NCBI GenBank assembly: GCA_035530275.1
Contig: DATKVC010000003.1
Span: 87,836-151,835, forward strand
Direction: 5' to 3'
From: CAIJMU01 sp035530275
GTDB taxonomy: Bacteria; Spirochaetota; Spirochaetia; Treponematales; Rectinemataceae
Length of the DNA stretch: 64,000 bases
The notes below the pieces were generated by a model, which was not told where the DNA came from, made no database searches, and saw only the letters and a list, made by a program, of their open reading frames with translations. This document shows positions 51,509 to 59,900 of the stretch, piece after piece. How positions within the stretch are numbered: position 1 is the stretch's first letter; the number at the start of each line of letters is the position of its first letter. The position numbers and the translations under genes are program-made.

Positions 51509-51952
51509 ATGACCAAACACAGGAGCCTCAAGCCGACAGGCAGGGAGGACGCGTGGACGTTCATAGAAACACTCATCGTCATCACCATCATTCTCATCCT
51601 CACGTCGGCCGTCGGCTTTGCCGCGTTTCGCTATATAGACCAGGCACGGGTGGCCGCTACGAAGTCGCAGATTGAAACCTTGTCGACGGCCTTGAACAGT
51701 TATTTTTTCGACTGCGGCATCTATCCGACGCAGGACCAGGGGCTTTCCGGACTCTGGATCAAACCAGCCGGGGCGCCCGATACGTGGAAGGGGCCCTATC
51801 TTCAGAAGCCGGTCCCCAATGATTCCTGGGGGCGACCGTTCGAGTACACGGTACCTGGTCCCAATGGCCTACCCTTTGGCATCAGGTCACTGGGTTCCGA
51901 CGGGGCGGAGGGAGGCGATGGAAGTGCGAAGGACCTCAGTTCTTGGGAGTAA
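51509..51952 (+). CDS. gspG: Major pseudopilin GspG
   Basis: 147 aa. The prepilin leader ends EDA and the mature helix starts WTFIETLIVITIILILTSA, with Glu at +5. The residue before the cleavage site is Ala, where Gly is almost invariant. The globular part has the GspG features YPTQDQGLSGLWIKP, DPW-like NDSWGRPFEYTVPG and LGSDGAEGGDG (calcium-binding loop region). It is the main subunit of the periplasmic pseudopilus. GGGGAG lies upstream of the ATG. Confidence 0.92.
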   Translation: MTKHRSLKPTGREDAWTFIETLIVITIILILTSAVGFAAFRYIDQARVAATKSQIETLSTALNSYFFDCGIYPTQDQGLSGLWIKPAGAPDTWKGPYLQKPVPNDSWGRPFEYTVPGPNGLPFGIRSLGSDGAEGGDGSAKDLSSWE

Positions 51953-52139
51953 GGCTAGGGAGGGTGCATCGATCCTTTTGGATGCGGTCATTGCCATTCT
52001 TATTCTCAGTATCGGGATCGGGGCCGCGGCCTTTTCTCTCGCAGCCACGACCAGGCGTGGGGCGGAGGCACTCCCCCGGGCAGTCTCCCTCCTCAAGGAG
52101 AACGGGACTCACGAAACCGCCGCCTTCGATGCACGCTAA
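51918..52139 (+). CDS. Very short pseudopilin-like protein (GspI position)
   Basis: 73 aa from the ATG at 51918, inside the end of gspG in another frame, with GGAGGGAGG just upstream. EGA / SILLDAVIAILILSIGIGAAAF reads as a prepilin leader plus hydrophobic helix, again with Ala before the cleavage site and Asp at +5 in place of Glu. The 30 residues after the helix are too few for the globular domain of GspI (about 125 aa in total). Either a truncated gspI or a natural mini-pseudopilin. It overlaps the next gene by 11 bp, so the operon is still tightly coupled. Confidence 0.65.
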   Translation: MEVRRTSVLGSKAREGASILLDAVIAILILSIGIGAAAFSLAATTRRGAEALPRAVSLLKENGTHETAAFDAR

Positions 52140-52638
52140 GCGAGGAGAACGCGACTTGGCATTCACCCTTGTCGAGGCTGCCGCCGCGATCGCGGTATTG
52201 TCGCTGCTCGCGCTCATAGGCTTCACGGCGGTAACCTCGGCGAGCGCGAAAGCGGCGCACTATCTCGGCGAAGCGACATTTGCGCATCGCCTGGTATCCC
52301 TGGATGCGACGCTTCGGGCAAGTCTCGCACGGGTGAAACCTCCTTTCTGGGCGACAGCGGCATCGGTCGAGGTGTCTTCCGAAAGCGCTCATGTTTCGTA
52401 CCTTGATGGAGAGTCTTCATCCGTGCTCGAGATCTCAAGCGACGGAAGAACGATTTCCTTTGTTCTGCCGGAAGGCAGACAGCTGATTGGCCCTTTTGAC
52501 GGTGTTGAGTTCCGTCTTCTGAGCAACGCGGACGGAAGCCCCATAGGGCTCGCCGTTCGTGTGGCGCGGGGGACCTACTGGTACGAAGCCAAGGCAGTCT
52601 TCTCATCGATTGCCCTCTATTTCAAAGAAGGTTCCTGA
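52129..52638 (+). CDS. Minor pseudopilin (GspJ/GspH-like)
   Basis: 169 aa from the ATG at 52129. The leader RGERDLA is followed by FTLVEAAAAIAVLSLLALIGF, a classic prepilin helix with Glu at +5 but Ala at -1. The beta-rich C-terminal domain (VEVSSESAHVSYLDG..., FDGVEFRLLSNADGSPIGLAVRVARG) resembles GspJ. It overlaps the short pseudopilin gene by 11 bp and the GspK gene by 1 bp. Assignment to J rather than H rests on order and domain length. Confidence 0.8.
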   Translation: MHAKRGERDLAFTLVEAAAAIAVLSLLALIGFTAVTSASAKAAHYLGEATFAHRLVSLDATLRASLARVKPPFWATAASVEVSSESAHVSYLDGESSSVLEISSDGRTISFVLPEGRQLIGPFDGVEFRLLSNADGSPIGLAVRVARGTYWYEAKAVFSSIALYFKEGS

Positions 52639-53636
52639 TGTCGGACCATGCATCCTCATCGCTCACCGCGCTTGTGGTCGTGCTTGTGTGCGTCATACTG
52701 AGTAGCGCCGCCGCCCTCGCCGTCGGTGCCATGACGAGCGAGACGGCACGGGCGACCGCGCGCCAGTCCGCGCGGGCTGCCTGCGATGCCGCTCTCGCTG
52801 ACTGGATTTCCCTTTATCACCGGGGGGCCGGAGAGGTTGATTCACCATTCGAGGCCTATGCCGTTTCTATGGTGCTCGATGGCGCGACCGTGGTTCCTGA
52901 GGATGTTTCGAGCCGGATCAATATGGCGTGGGTGCGCCCCGATCTCATTGGCAGCGTGAACCTGTCTCCTTATTTCCGCCCTGGTGTTTCATCTGACCTG
53001 CGGCAATATAGGGAAGGATCTGGTCCTATCGAGGGCAAGGCAGTGAATCCCTTATTAACGTCCGATGCGGCAAGGACCATACTGACCGATTATTCGTATG
53101 CCGATCTCAACACGAGCGACGCGCAGGCCATCGAGAAACTTTATGCGGCACGGACGGACGATGTGGGAAGAGCTCATACGCTTCGTGCCTTCATAGCAGC
53201 AGAGGCTTCCTCGTATCATCGCATTACGCCTGGAGATCTCTCAACGATTCTTGATCCGCACTTCGGAGAGGTTTTTCCGGTCATCTGTGTCGCCCCTCCT
53301 TACAACGTCAACTTCGCGCCAATTGAAATTATTCAGGCGGTGCTCGCGCTGCCTGAAGTCGGCATTGTCGACTTCGCGGACAGGGCCAAGGCCCTGGTGA
53401 ACGCCCGCGCTTCCGGCCGCGTCACCATGAACAGACTTTATGTCATTCTTGGTGTTCCCAAAGAGAACTCGGTATACGACTATCTTGGCGCCGCGACCTG
53501 GTTCTGGAAGCTCACAATTGAGGCGCAAGGTACGACCTTAGGGGCCATTGTTGCGCGTATTCCCCCATTCCCCGGCTATGAACTCAAGGCGGAAAAGGAA
53601 CCCGAGCTCCGCCTCGTGTCGAGGAGATTCCTCTGA
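52638..53636 (+). CDS. gspK: Minor pseudopilin GspK-like
   Basis: 332 aa, 1-bp overlap (TGATG) with the preceding gene. A short N-terminus (MSDHASSS) leads into LTALVVVLVCVILSSAAALAVG, the GspK-type helix that lacks Glu at +5. The helix-hairpin-helix SAM-like region of GspK is recognisable (DLNTSDAQAIEKLYAAR; FAPIEIIQAVLALPEVG...). It is expected to cap the pseudopilus tip with the J- and I-like proteins. Confidence 0.8.
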   Translation: MSDHASSSLTALVVVLVCVILSSAAALAVGAMTSETARATARQSARAACDAALADWISLYHRGAGEVDSPFEAYAVSMVLDGATVVPEDVSSRINMAWVRPDLIGSVNLSPYFRPGVSSDLRQYREGSGPIEGKAVNPLLTSDAARTILTDYSYADLNTSDAQAIEKLYAARTDDVGRAHTLRAFIAAEASSYHRITPGDLSTILDPHFGEVFPVICVAPPYNVNFAPIEIIQAVLALPEVGIVDFADRAKALVNARASGRVTMNRLYVILGVPKENSVYDYLGAATWFWKLTIEAQGTTLGAIVARIPPFPGYELKAEKEPELRLVSRRFL

Positions 53637-54715
53637 TGAAGGTACACTACACGGACAAGGGCTTCGATGTACCGCTGCTCGAAGACGAAGCAATTCTCGT
53701 AACACTCTGGTCGCGCGAAACGCATGTCATGGAACTGCCGCCACTAGCTCCAGCCGATGCGGAAAGTGCCGCGAGTTTTCGGGCACGGGCACTGCACCCT
53801 GGAAGCATCGATGAGGTTCTTATCTGTCCGCGCGTGGTTACCGCAAGCAGGGCATCTGCCGCCATGGTACATATTGTCGCCCGTGACCCTGTCGGAAGCA
53901 TTGCATCCGCTCGAAGTGTCCTGGTTCCTCAAGATTTTTCGTTCTTGTCTTCGAGCCGCAGGGAAAGGCTCGACCTTTATCTCACGCCAGACTGGCTTGA
54001 GTGGATGCACTTTTCGGAAGGACTTCCGAAGGCTTCGGGATCGGGCGAATGGGAAAGGCCATACTCGGACCTTGTCAAGCAGTTTGCGCTTCCTGAAGCT
54101 CCCGCATGCAGCATCTGGTGCCCGGAGGGAATGAGCGAAGACGCCCATTGGCTTTCCCGTATGCTTGCCCCCCGCTACAAGGCCTGCGGTATCAGATTCT
54201 ATGAATCACACGCCGCTTCCGTCATCGCGCATGGCGCCAACTCTTTCGGCCGGAGAAAGGACGTTCAAAAAAGGAGAAAAATGGCGTTTGCTGGCCTATT
54301 CGTCCTCGTGGACATAATGCTTGCCATCTCCCTTGGCTCTATGGATCTGGGGGCACTTCAGGGTCACATACGAGAACTCAAGGGTGAACAACAACGCCTC
54401 ACGCGCGTCATGTCCGAGGCCGCCGCAGTCAAAGCACGTATAGCAGCATACGGAGAGGTCAAAGAAGGGGCGAAGGATCCGACGCCATACAGTGTCATTG
54501 AAGGCCTCGCTCGTGCGCTTCCAAAAGACTGTATCATGACTTCGGTCCAGGTGGAGGGAGCAGTATTCCGTGTCTCGGGGATCTCGGCGGACGCCTTCGC
54601 CCTTGTTCCCGCCCTCGGGGGCGGCGGATTTTCCGACCTCACGCTTGAGCAGGCTCTGCCTCTGCAGGGGACGCGACGGTCTTCGTTCACGATTTCCGGG
54701 AAATACAGTCCATGA
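53636..54715 (+). CDS. gspL: Type II secretion GspL-like protein (PilM/PilN-like fusion)
   Basis: 359 aa. The N-terminal about 210 residues form a diverged actin-like cytoplasmic domain. A membrane helix (about 222-240, MAFAGLFVLVDIMLAISLG) and a periplasmic coiled coil plus ferredoxin-like domain (about 245-359; YSVIEGLARALPKDCIMTSVQVEG) follow, as in GspL. It recruits GspE to the membrane platform. Position between K and M and the 1-bp and 4-bp overlaps support the call. Confidence 0.82.
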   Translation: MKVHYTDKGFDVPLLEDEAILVTLWSRETHVMELPPLAPADAESAASFRARALHPGSIDEVLICPRVVTASRASAAMVHIVARDPVGSIASARSVLVPQDFSFLSSSRRERLDLYLTPDWLEWMHFSEGLPKASGSGEWERPYSDLVKQFALPEAPACSIWCPEGMSEDAHWLSRMLAPRYKACGIRFYESHAASVIAHGANSFGRRKDVQKRRKMAFAGLFVLVDIMLAISLGSMDLGALQGHIRELKGEQQRLTRVMSEAAAVKARIAAYGEVKEGAKDPTPYSVIEGLARALPKDCIMTSVQVEGAVFRVSGISADAFALVPALGGGGFSDLTLEQALPLQGTRRSSFTISGKYSP

Positions 54716-55212
54716 CCCCAGGTGAACGCAAGCTGATTGGTCTCCTTGGCGCGATCGTGGCTATTGTGATGCTCGTTCTCGGAATACAAGCATACGTCAG
54801 CTATCTGTCTACCCAGGTCGGCATTGTCGGGACACTTGAAAAGGACATCGCCAAAATGAGGGCCATCGAAGCGGCCCTGCCTGCGGAGGCGGCGCGTCTT
54901 GTCGATATCGAGCGACGGTCCACGGCCGGTCGCTCGGGCGATGAGCCAAAGGACATTTATGAGGCCGCGCGAATCTTTGAGCGGAGCCTAAAAAAGAATG
55001 GGCTTGAAAGCGAGCGAGCGGGTGTCTCGGGTGATGGAGCGCAGGCGATCTTTGATACCGTGTTCAAAGGCGATGTCGAAGGGATTCTTTCGGTATTTCG
55101 GGAAATTTCCGCAATGAGGGATGTGGTACTGCTCTCGGCCCGAATCGATGTCAATTCCAAAGAGGGAGGGGCGGAAGCCAGGCTACGGATGAAATATGAA
55201 ACGCAGAAATGA
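54712..55212 (+). CDS. gspM: Type II secretion GspM/PilO-like protein
   Basis: 166 aa, ATG in a 4-bp ATGA overlap with gspL. Short cytoplasmic start (MTPGERKLIGLLG), one membrane helix (about 8-28) and a coiled coil leading to a ferredoxin-like domain (EGILSVFREISAMRDVVLLSARIDV). This is the GspM/PilO layout and length. It partners GspL in the inner-membrane platform. It overlaps the next gene by 17 bp. Confidence 0.78.
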   Translation: MTPGERKLIGLLGAIVAIVMLVLGIQAYVSYLSTQVGIVGTLEKDIAKMRAIEAALPAEAARLVDIERRSTAGRSGDEPKDIYEAARIFERSLKKNGLESERAGVSGDGAQAIFDTVFKGDVEGILSVFREISAMRDVVLLSARIDVNSKEGGAEARLRMKYETQK

Positions 55213-55669
55213 GATCATGCTTATGGGAGCACCCATGGCGATATTTATATTGCTTGTTGTTCTCGTTTTTCGGTCGCTGCATACTCCGCACACTTTCCAG
55301 GGCTTGCCAAATGAATCGCTTCCGCAGAGTCCCCAAACGAAACCCACCGTTCTTTCGGATACCCTCGAGGCCCATGAACTTTCGCCTTTGGAACTCAGCC
55401 TGCGATTTTTCCATCCAGCAGCCATCCCCGCTCCTCCCGCTCCGCCGCCGGCGCCGCGTCCCATCGTGTCGGCTTCTTGGCTCTCCTACCTCGGCGAGAT
55501 CGGAATTGACGACTCGACGAAGTATATGTTCAAGGATTCCCGCAGCAATCATGTAGTGACCCTCTCTACGGGAGAAAGGAAAGAAGGATGGCAATTGGAG
55601 GCCGTGAGCGCTACAGAGTTCATTGTCGACGTGGAAGGGTCGCGCTATCGGGTAGCCTTTTCGCACTGA
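55196..55669 (+). CDS. GspC/PilP-like inner-membrane protein
   Basis: 157 aa. One N-terminal membrane helix (about 12-26, MAIFILLVVLVF), a Pro-rich periplasmic linker (PAPPAPPPAPRP, about 76-88) and a small beta domain (SWLSYLGEIGIDDSTKYMF..., about 93-155) that resembles the homology region of GspC. GspC links the inner-membrane platform to GspD. Here it comes last and not first in the operon. The short sequence makes the assignment moderate; a PilP-like origin is the alternative. Confidence 0.68.
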   Translation: MKRRNEIMLMGAPMAIFILLVVLVFRSLHTPHTFQGLPNESLPQSPQTKPTVLSDTLEAHELSPLELSLRFFHPAAIPAPPAPPPAPRPIVSASWLSYLGEIGIDDSTKYMFKDSRSNHVVTLSTGERKEGWQLEAVSATEFIVDVEGSRYRVAFSH

Positions 55670-56352
55670 TGGTTCTGCTGCTTTCCTGTACGACGGCGGC
55701 GAAACGGCTCGATAACATCGAGACCGGCGCCTCGCTCTACGGAACGCTGTACGATACTGACAGCAAGCCGGTCTCCGGCTGTCGGGTGACGCTCGATGGC
55801 GAGAAAGAAAAGGGCTCCGAGACCGTCGTATCCGATATCAATGGGCGTTTTTTCTTCGACTTCGTGACCTATAGTGACCACCATTTGGCGTTTCAGAAAG
55901 AGGATTACGAGGCGTATACAATGGACCTCGACTTCCTGTCGAAAAGCCAGGTCGTCTACGCACGAGTCGTGTCCCGTTCGAGCCTCATCGATGCGGTGTC
56001 AAAGGCCATCGGGAACAGGAATTGGGAAGAAGCCACAAGGCTCCTGTCGCGGGCCAAGGCCATCAAGGCAGAGGAGCCCTTGTCCGGGTATCTCTCCGCA
56101 ATTATCGACTTCAGGCAAGAAAACTATGCAAATGCGGCGGAGCTGCTCGAGAGGCTCGTGGCGCAGGACTATCACGAACCCTATATCTATCGCTTTCTTG
56201 GGGATATTTATGAAAACCATCTTAACTCGCCTGAAAAGGCGCTGGTGAATCTGGACGCGTTTCTCAAATTGCGAGAGGACGCCGACGTACGGGAACGGGC
56301 GGAAAGGCTCAGGGGAAGCCTTCGAGGACAGGACGTTCCCAAGAGTGACTAA
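55588..56352 (+). CDS. Lipoprotein with carboxypeptidase-regulatory-like and TPR-like domains
   Basis: 254 aa from the ATG at 55588, 82 bp inside the preceding gene in another frame. This start gives a proper lipoprotein signal: basic RERYRVHCRRGR, hydrophobic ALSGSLFALMV, and lipobox LLLSC (Cys at 34). The ATG at 55669 would leave only six residues before the Cys. The mature part has a carboxypeptidase-regulatory-like beta sandwich (GTLYDTDSKPVSGCRVTL) and then TPR-like helices (about 135-245). A pilotin or secretion accessory role is plausible from position only. Confidence 0.72.
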   Translation: MAIGGRERYRVHCRRGRVALSGSLFALMVLLLSCTTAAKRLDNIETGASLYGTLYDTDSKPVSGCRVTLDGEKEKGSETVVSDINGRFFFDFVTYSDHHLAFQKEDYEAYTMDLDFLSKSQVVYARVVSRSSLIDAVSKAIGNRNWEEATRLLSRAKAIKAEEPLSGYLSAIIDFRQENYANAAELLERLVAQDYHEPYIYRFLGDIYENHLNSPEKALVNLDAFLKLREDADVRERAERLRGSLRGQDVPKSD

Positions 56353-56490
56353 GCTTCGTAACCGCAAAGTTCCATAAAAAAAATACCGACGGATAACTGG
56401 CGCGCCGCGAACTACCGTGTTACAGTGATATTATCCTAATAGTATGCGCAGGTAATAAAGTTAACAAAATATGACATAGGCGGTTGCTCT

Positions 56491-56916
56491 ATGAAACGGA
56501 GCCAGTCTCAGGCCCTGCTGCTTGGCAGTATCGCAGGAATCGCATTGTTTTCCCTTCTCGGTTGTTCGCTTGATGGAGCGGGCATCAGTGTTTCGTCTGC
56601 GACTTCACATTCCTTGACAATAAGCAACAGCAGCAGTTCCGCCCTGTCTTTCGTCCGCTGGACGGACGGCAAGGGCGTCAAGCAGGTGTTTTCCCCCGAC
56701 ACGATCTATGACGCGACCCTCCAGAAAACGGTAGGCGGGATGCTTCCCGGTTCTAAGGCAACGCAGGCGGTTGCGCCGGGCAGCAATCCGCTTCTGTTTT
56801 TCTTTGCCGACGGGGGTGTGGAATACCGGACGGTCGGCGTCGTGACGGTCGATTCATCCGCGAAGGAAACCATTTTCGTGCTCACCGATGCGACGGCTAC
56901 TACGATCAATCAGTAG
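56491..56916 (+). CDS. Small lipoprotein of unknown function
   Basis: 141 aa. Signal with lipobox SLLGC (Cys about 25) after a hydrophobic stretch (LLLGSIAGIALF). The mature part is Ser/Thr- and Gly-rich and all-beta in pattern (LTISNSSSSALSFVRW, GVEYRTVGVVTVD). No family recognised. It lies between the secretion operon and the Rhs gene in the same direction, after a 138-bp AT-rich gap (56353-56490) that may hold a promoter. A link to export or anchoring of the Rhs protein is possible but unsupported. Confidence 0.7.
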   Translation: MKRSQSQALLLGSIAGIALFSLLGCSLDGAGISVSSATSHSLTISNSSSSALSFVRWTDGKGVKQVFSPDTIYDATLQKTVGGMLPGSKATQAVAPGSNPLLFFFADGGVEYRTVGVVTVDSSAKETIFVLTDATATTINQ

Positions 56917-56994
56917 AGGTGCCTGCGATATTTTGATGCAATCATGCACGAATCATCACGAATCATCAAGAGACATCATGAAACGGGAGAAGAA

Positions 56995-59900
56995 ATGAAA
57001 AACAATCAGAGAATGGCAGCATTCGCGATGGTTCTTCTCTGCACCACCCGGATGTGGGCAGACCAGGCGACAGCCGACGCGCAGGCTGCGATCACCGCAG
57101 CGTCGAAGGCTATCGATGTCATGACCGGCACCGGCGGGTCGCTGCCCACGGCGATCGCCGCTGGGGGAAAGGTCTTGCCGGGGGCGGCGGTGGCCATGGC
57201 CCAGGGCATCTCTGACATTCTCGGGACGGAACAGGGAGCGGCGGGAATGGCGGCCGCTACGATCGCCGCGAGCGACGCCACCAATGTACTACTGGGGGCC
57301 GCCTCGGGCCTGGCGATGCTGCAGGCGGCATCGGGCGGTGGAACGCAGGCGCGGTTGGCGGTTGGCTCGTTCTCCCTCGCGGTGGAAGATTTGTCGTATC
57401 GCTCAGATGGCCTAAAGGTCGAGTTCGCGCGAAACTACGAAAGCAGACGGACTGCGGGGCATTCCCTGGGCACGGGCTGGGTGTTTTCCTACGATACGCG
57501 GGTGCTACGGGGTACGGATAGGGATGCCGCGGCAACGCTCGAGTATCTGACCGGACGAGCGGACGCGATCGCCAAAGAGCAAGCTGACAAGGCGAAAGCA
57601 CGCCAGGTCATGCTCGACAGGATCGATACGGCGAAGGTCGCGGTGCTGGCGGCCGAGAACGATGCGTCGGCGGCCCTGACGCTCGCCGATGAAGCGGTTC
57701 GTCTGGCCTATTTGACCGGCGACCTGACGCTACATGCCAGTGCGGACAAGGTGGAAACGGACGCGCAGGGCATCAAGTCGGAGATAGACGGTCCTGACGG
57801 CATGCTGACGAACCTCGCCGCCGCGCGCGTGAAGCTCGTCTCGAGCCAGGACGATCTGGACGGCCTCACCCCCGTCATAAACGATGTCGCCTCGAAGTCC
57901 GACGCCTACGGCAAGGTTGCCATGCTCGCCGCGGCGAACCATGCGCTCAACCGCCTCGTCGCGAATTCAGGCGATCCGGAATACGAGCAATACACAGGAA
58001 ATGGAACGGCGGTCCTCGTCGACGAGGCGGGGTCGCCCCACATGTACAGGATGACGGAACAGGCTTCGATTGACTCGGTGATCCGCCTCCCCGACAACTC
58101 GATCAACTACTACCCCTTGGGCTCGGCGATGCAGGCGGCCGAGCCGACCGACGACAGCCTCGAACTCAAGCCCGACGGAAGTTATGTCAGGACGAAGAAA
58201 GACGGCACGAAATACCTGTACAGCTACCTCGGCCAACTCGTGCGGATCGTTGACACGAACGGGAACGGACTCGCCTTCGGCTACTCGTCCGCCTCGGAGC
58301 TCGTGAGCATCACCGACGACTACAACCGCGAGACGAACATTGAACGCCAGAACGGCCTGATCGCCCTGATCACCGATCCGGCCTCGCGGACCGTGGCCTA
58401 CGGATACGACGGCGACGGATATCTTGCGTCGGTTCGGGATACGGGCCGAGCGACGGTTGCCTATCGATACACGGACAAGCGGCTCACGAATATTGTCAAT
58501 CCCGACGGGAGTTCGCGGACCTCTGTATATGAAGACAAGGATGGGCGGACAGTCCTTACGAGTGTCGCGGACGAGGAAGGGAAGTCGGAGAAGTACCGCT
58601 ACTTCGACGGCTACACGGAGGCGGAAAATGCCGCGGGAATCGTGGAAAAACACTATTTCGACGATCGGTTCCGGGAGAAGAAGATCGAGTATGCCGACGG
58701 CGGAGCTACGGAGTTCGCCTACGACGGAAAGGATAACCTCACGGATCTGTGGGAAGAATGGGACGGCCAGAGTCATCATACCAGTTTCACCTATGACGAT
58801 GCCCGGAATCGTCTGAGTGCGACCTATCCGGACGAAAAGGTACACGAAAGCTGGACATACACAACCCTCAACAAGGTCGCCACTCATGTCGAAAAGAACG
58901 GAGAGACCACTGCGTATACCTATGATGACGAGGGGAATCAGCTCTCCATCGATTATCCCGGCCCCGACGAGAAATTCTCCTACGACGAGCGGGGTCGATT
59001 GACCCGGCGGGTCGATCGGAACGGGTCCTCGACGACCTTCGGATATGATCGGAACGGCTACGTCTCGATCGTGCGGCATCCGGTGACGGCAGTGGATGGC
59101 ACGACCACGGACGTCATCGAACGCTATACGAATGACGCGATCGGCGAGGTGCTCGTCTACACGGATGGCGAAGGCACGACGACCACCTCCGAGTACAATG
59201 GCGACGGCAAGGTCACCCGCGCCATCGACATGCACGGGAAGACGGAGTCATTCGAGTACGACAACCGTAAGGACCTCGTGAAGAGGACCGACAAGCTCGG
59301 GAACGCAACACGCTACTACTATGACAAGCGGCATTTGCTCCTGCGGGTGATCAACCCGCTGGGGGAGGTCGTCGCCTATGAATACCGCGACGACGGGAAA
59401 CCGACAGCCAAGGTTCTGGGGAAGATAGAGGAATCGTCGCAGCCTGCGACGTCGTCGAACACGGCGGACGCGGTGGGGAGCGGCGCGATGACGCTGGCCG
59501 AAGCTGCCGCCGTCTCGGTGGGGCAGATCGACGGGGCTGGCCGGTCCCAGCGTCTCGGGGCACTCGCCTCGGCGACCGGAGTCGCCGCGAAGCCCGCCGC
59601 TGTCAGCGACGGCGTGATCGACGGCCATCCCCTGGTCACCTGGGAGTCGCGCACGGTATTTGACTATGACGGGCGCGGCAATCTGAAGAGCCGCCTCCAG
59701 GTGGAGACGAGCATCTCCGAGTTGTTCACCTACTACGAGAACGGCCTGCCAAAGCGCTCCGTCGACGGCGCCGGTAACCCCACCGATTACGGCTATGATG
59801 TCATGGGCCGGCTCAAGTGGAACCAGGACGCGCGGGAACAGCGGTCCTGGTTCAGCTACTGGCCTTCAGGGAAGACCAGGACCGTCAAGGACCGGAACGG

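Noticed and set aside
57967..59235. Long minus-strand frame (422 codons) opposite the Rhs gene
   Set aside because: It is a shadow of the repetitive, biased codon use of the YD repeats and has no recognisable motif or start signal.
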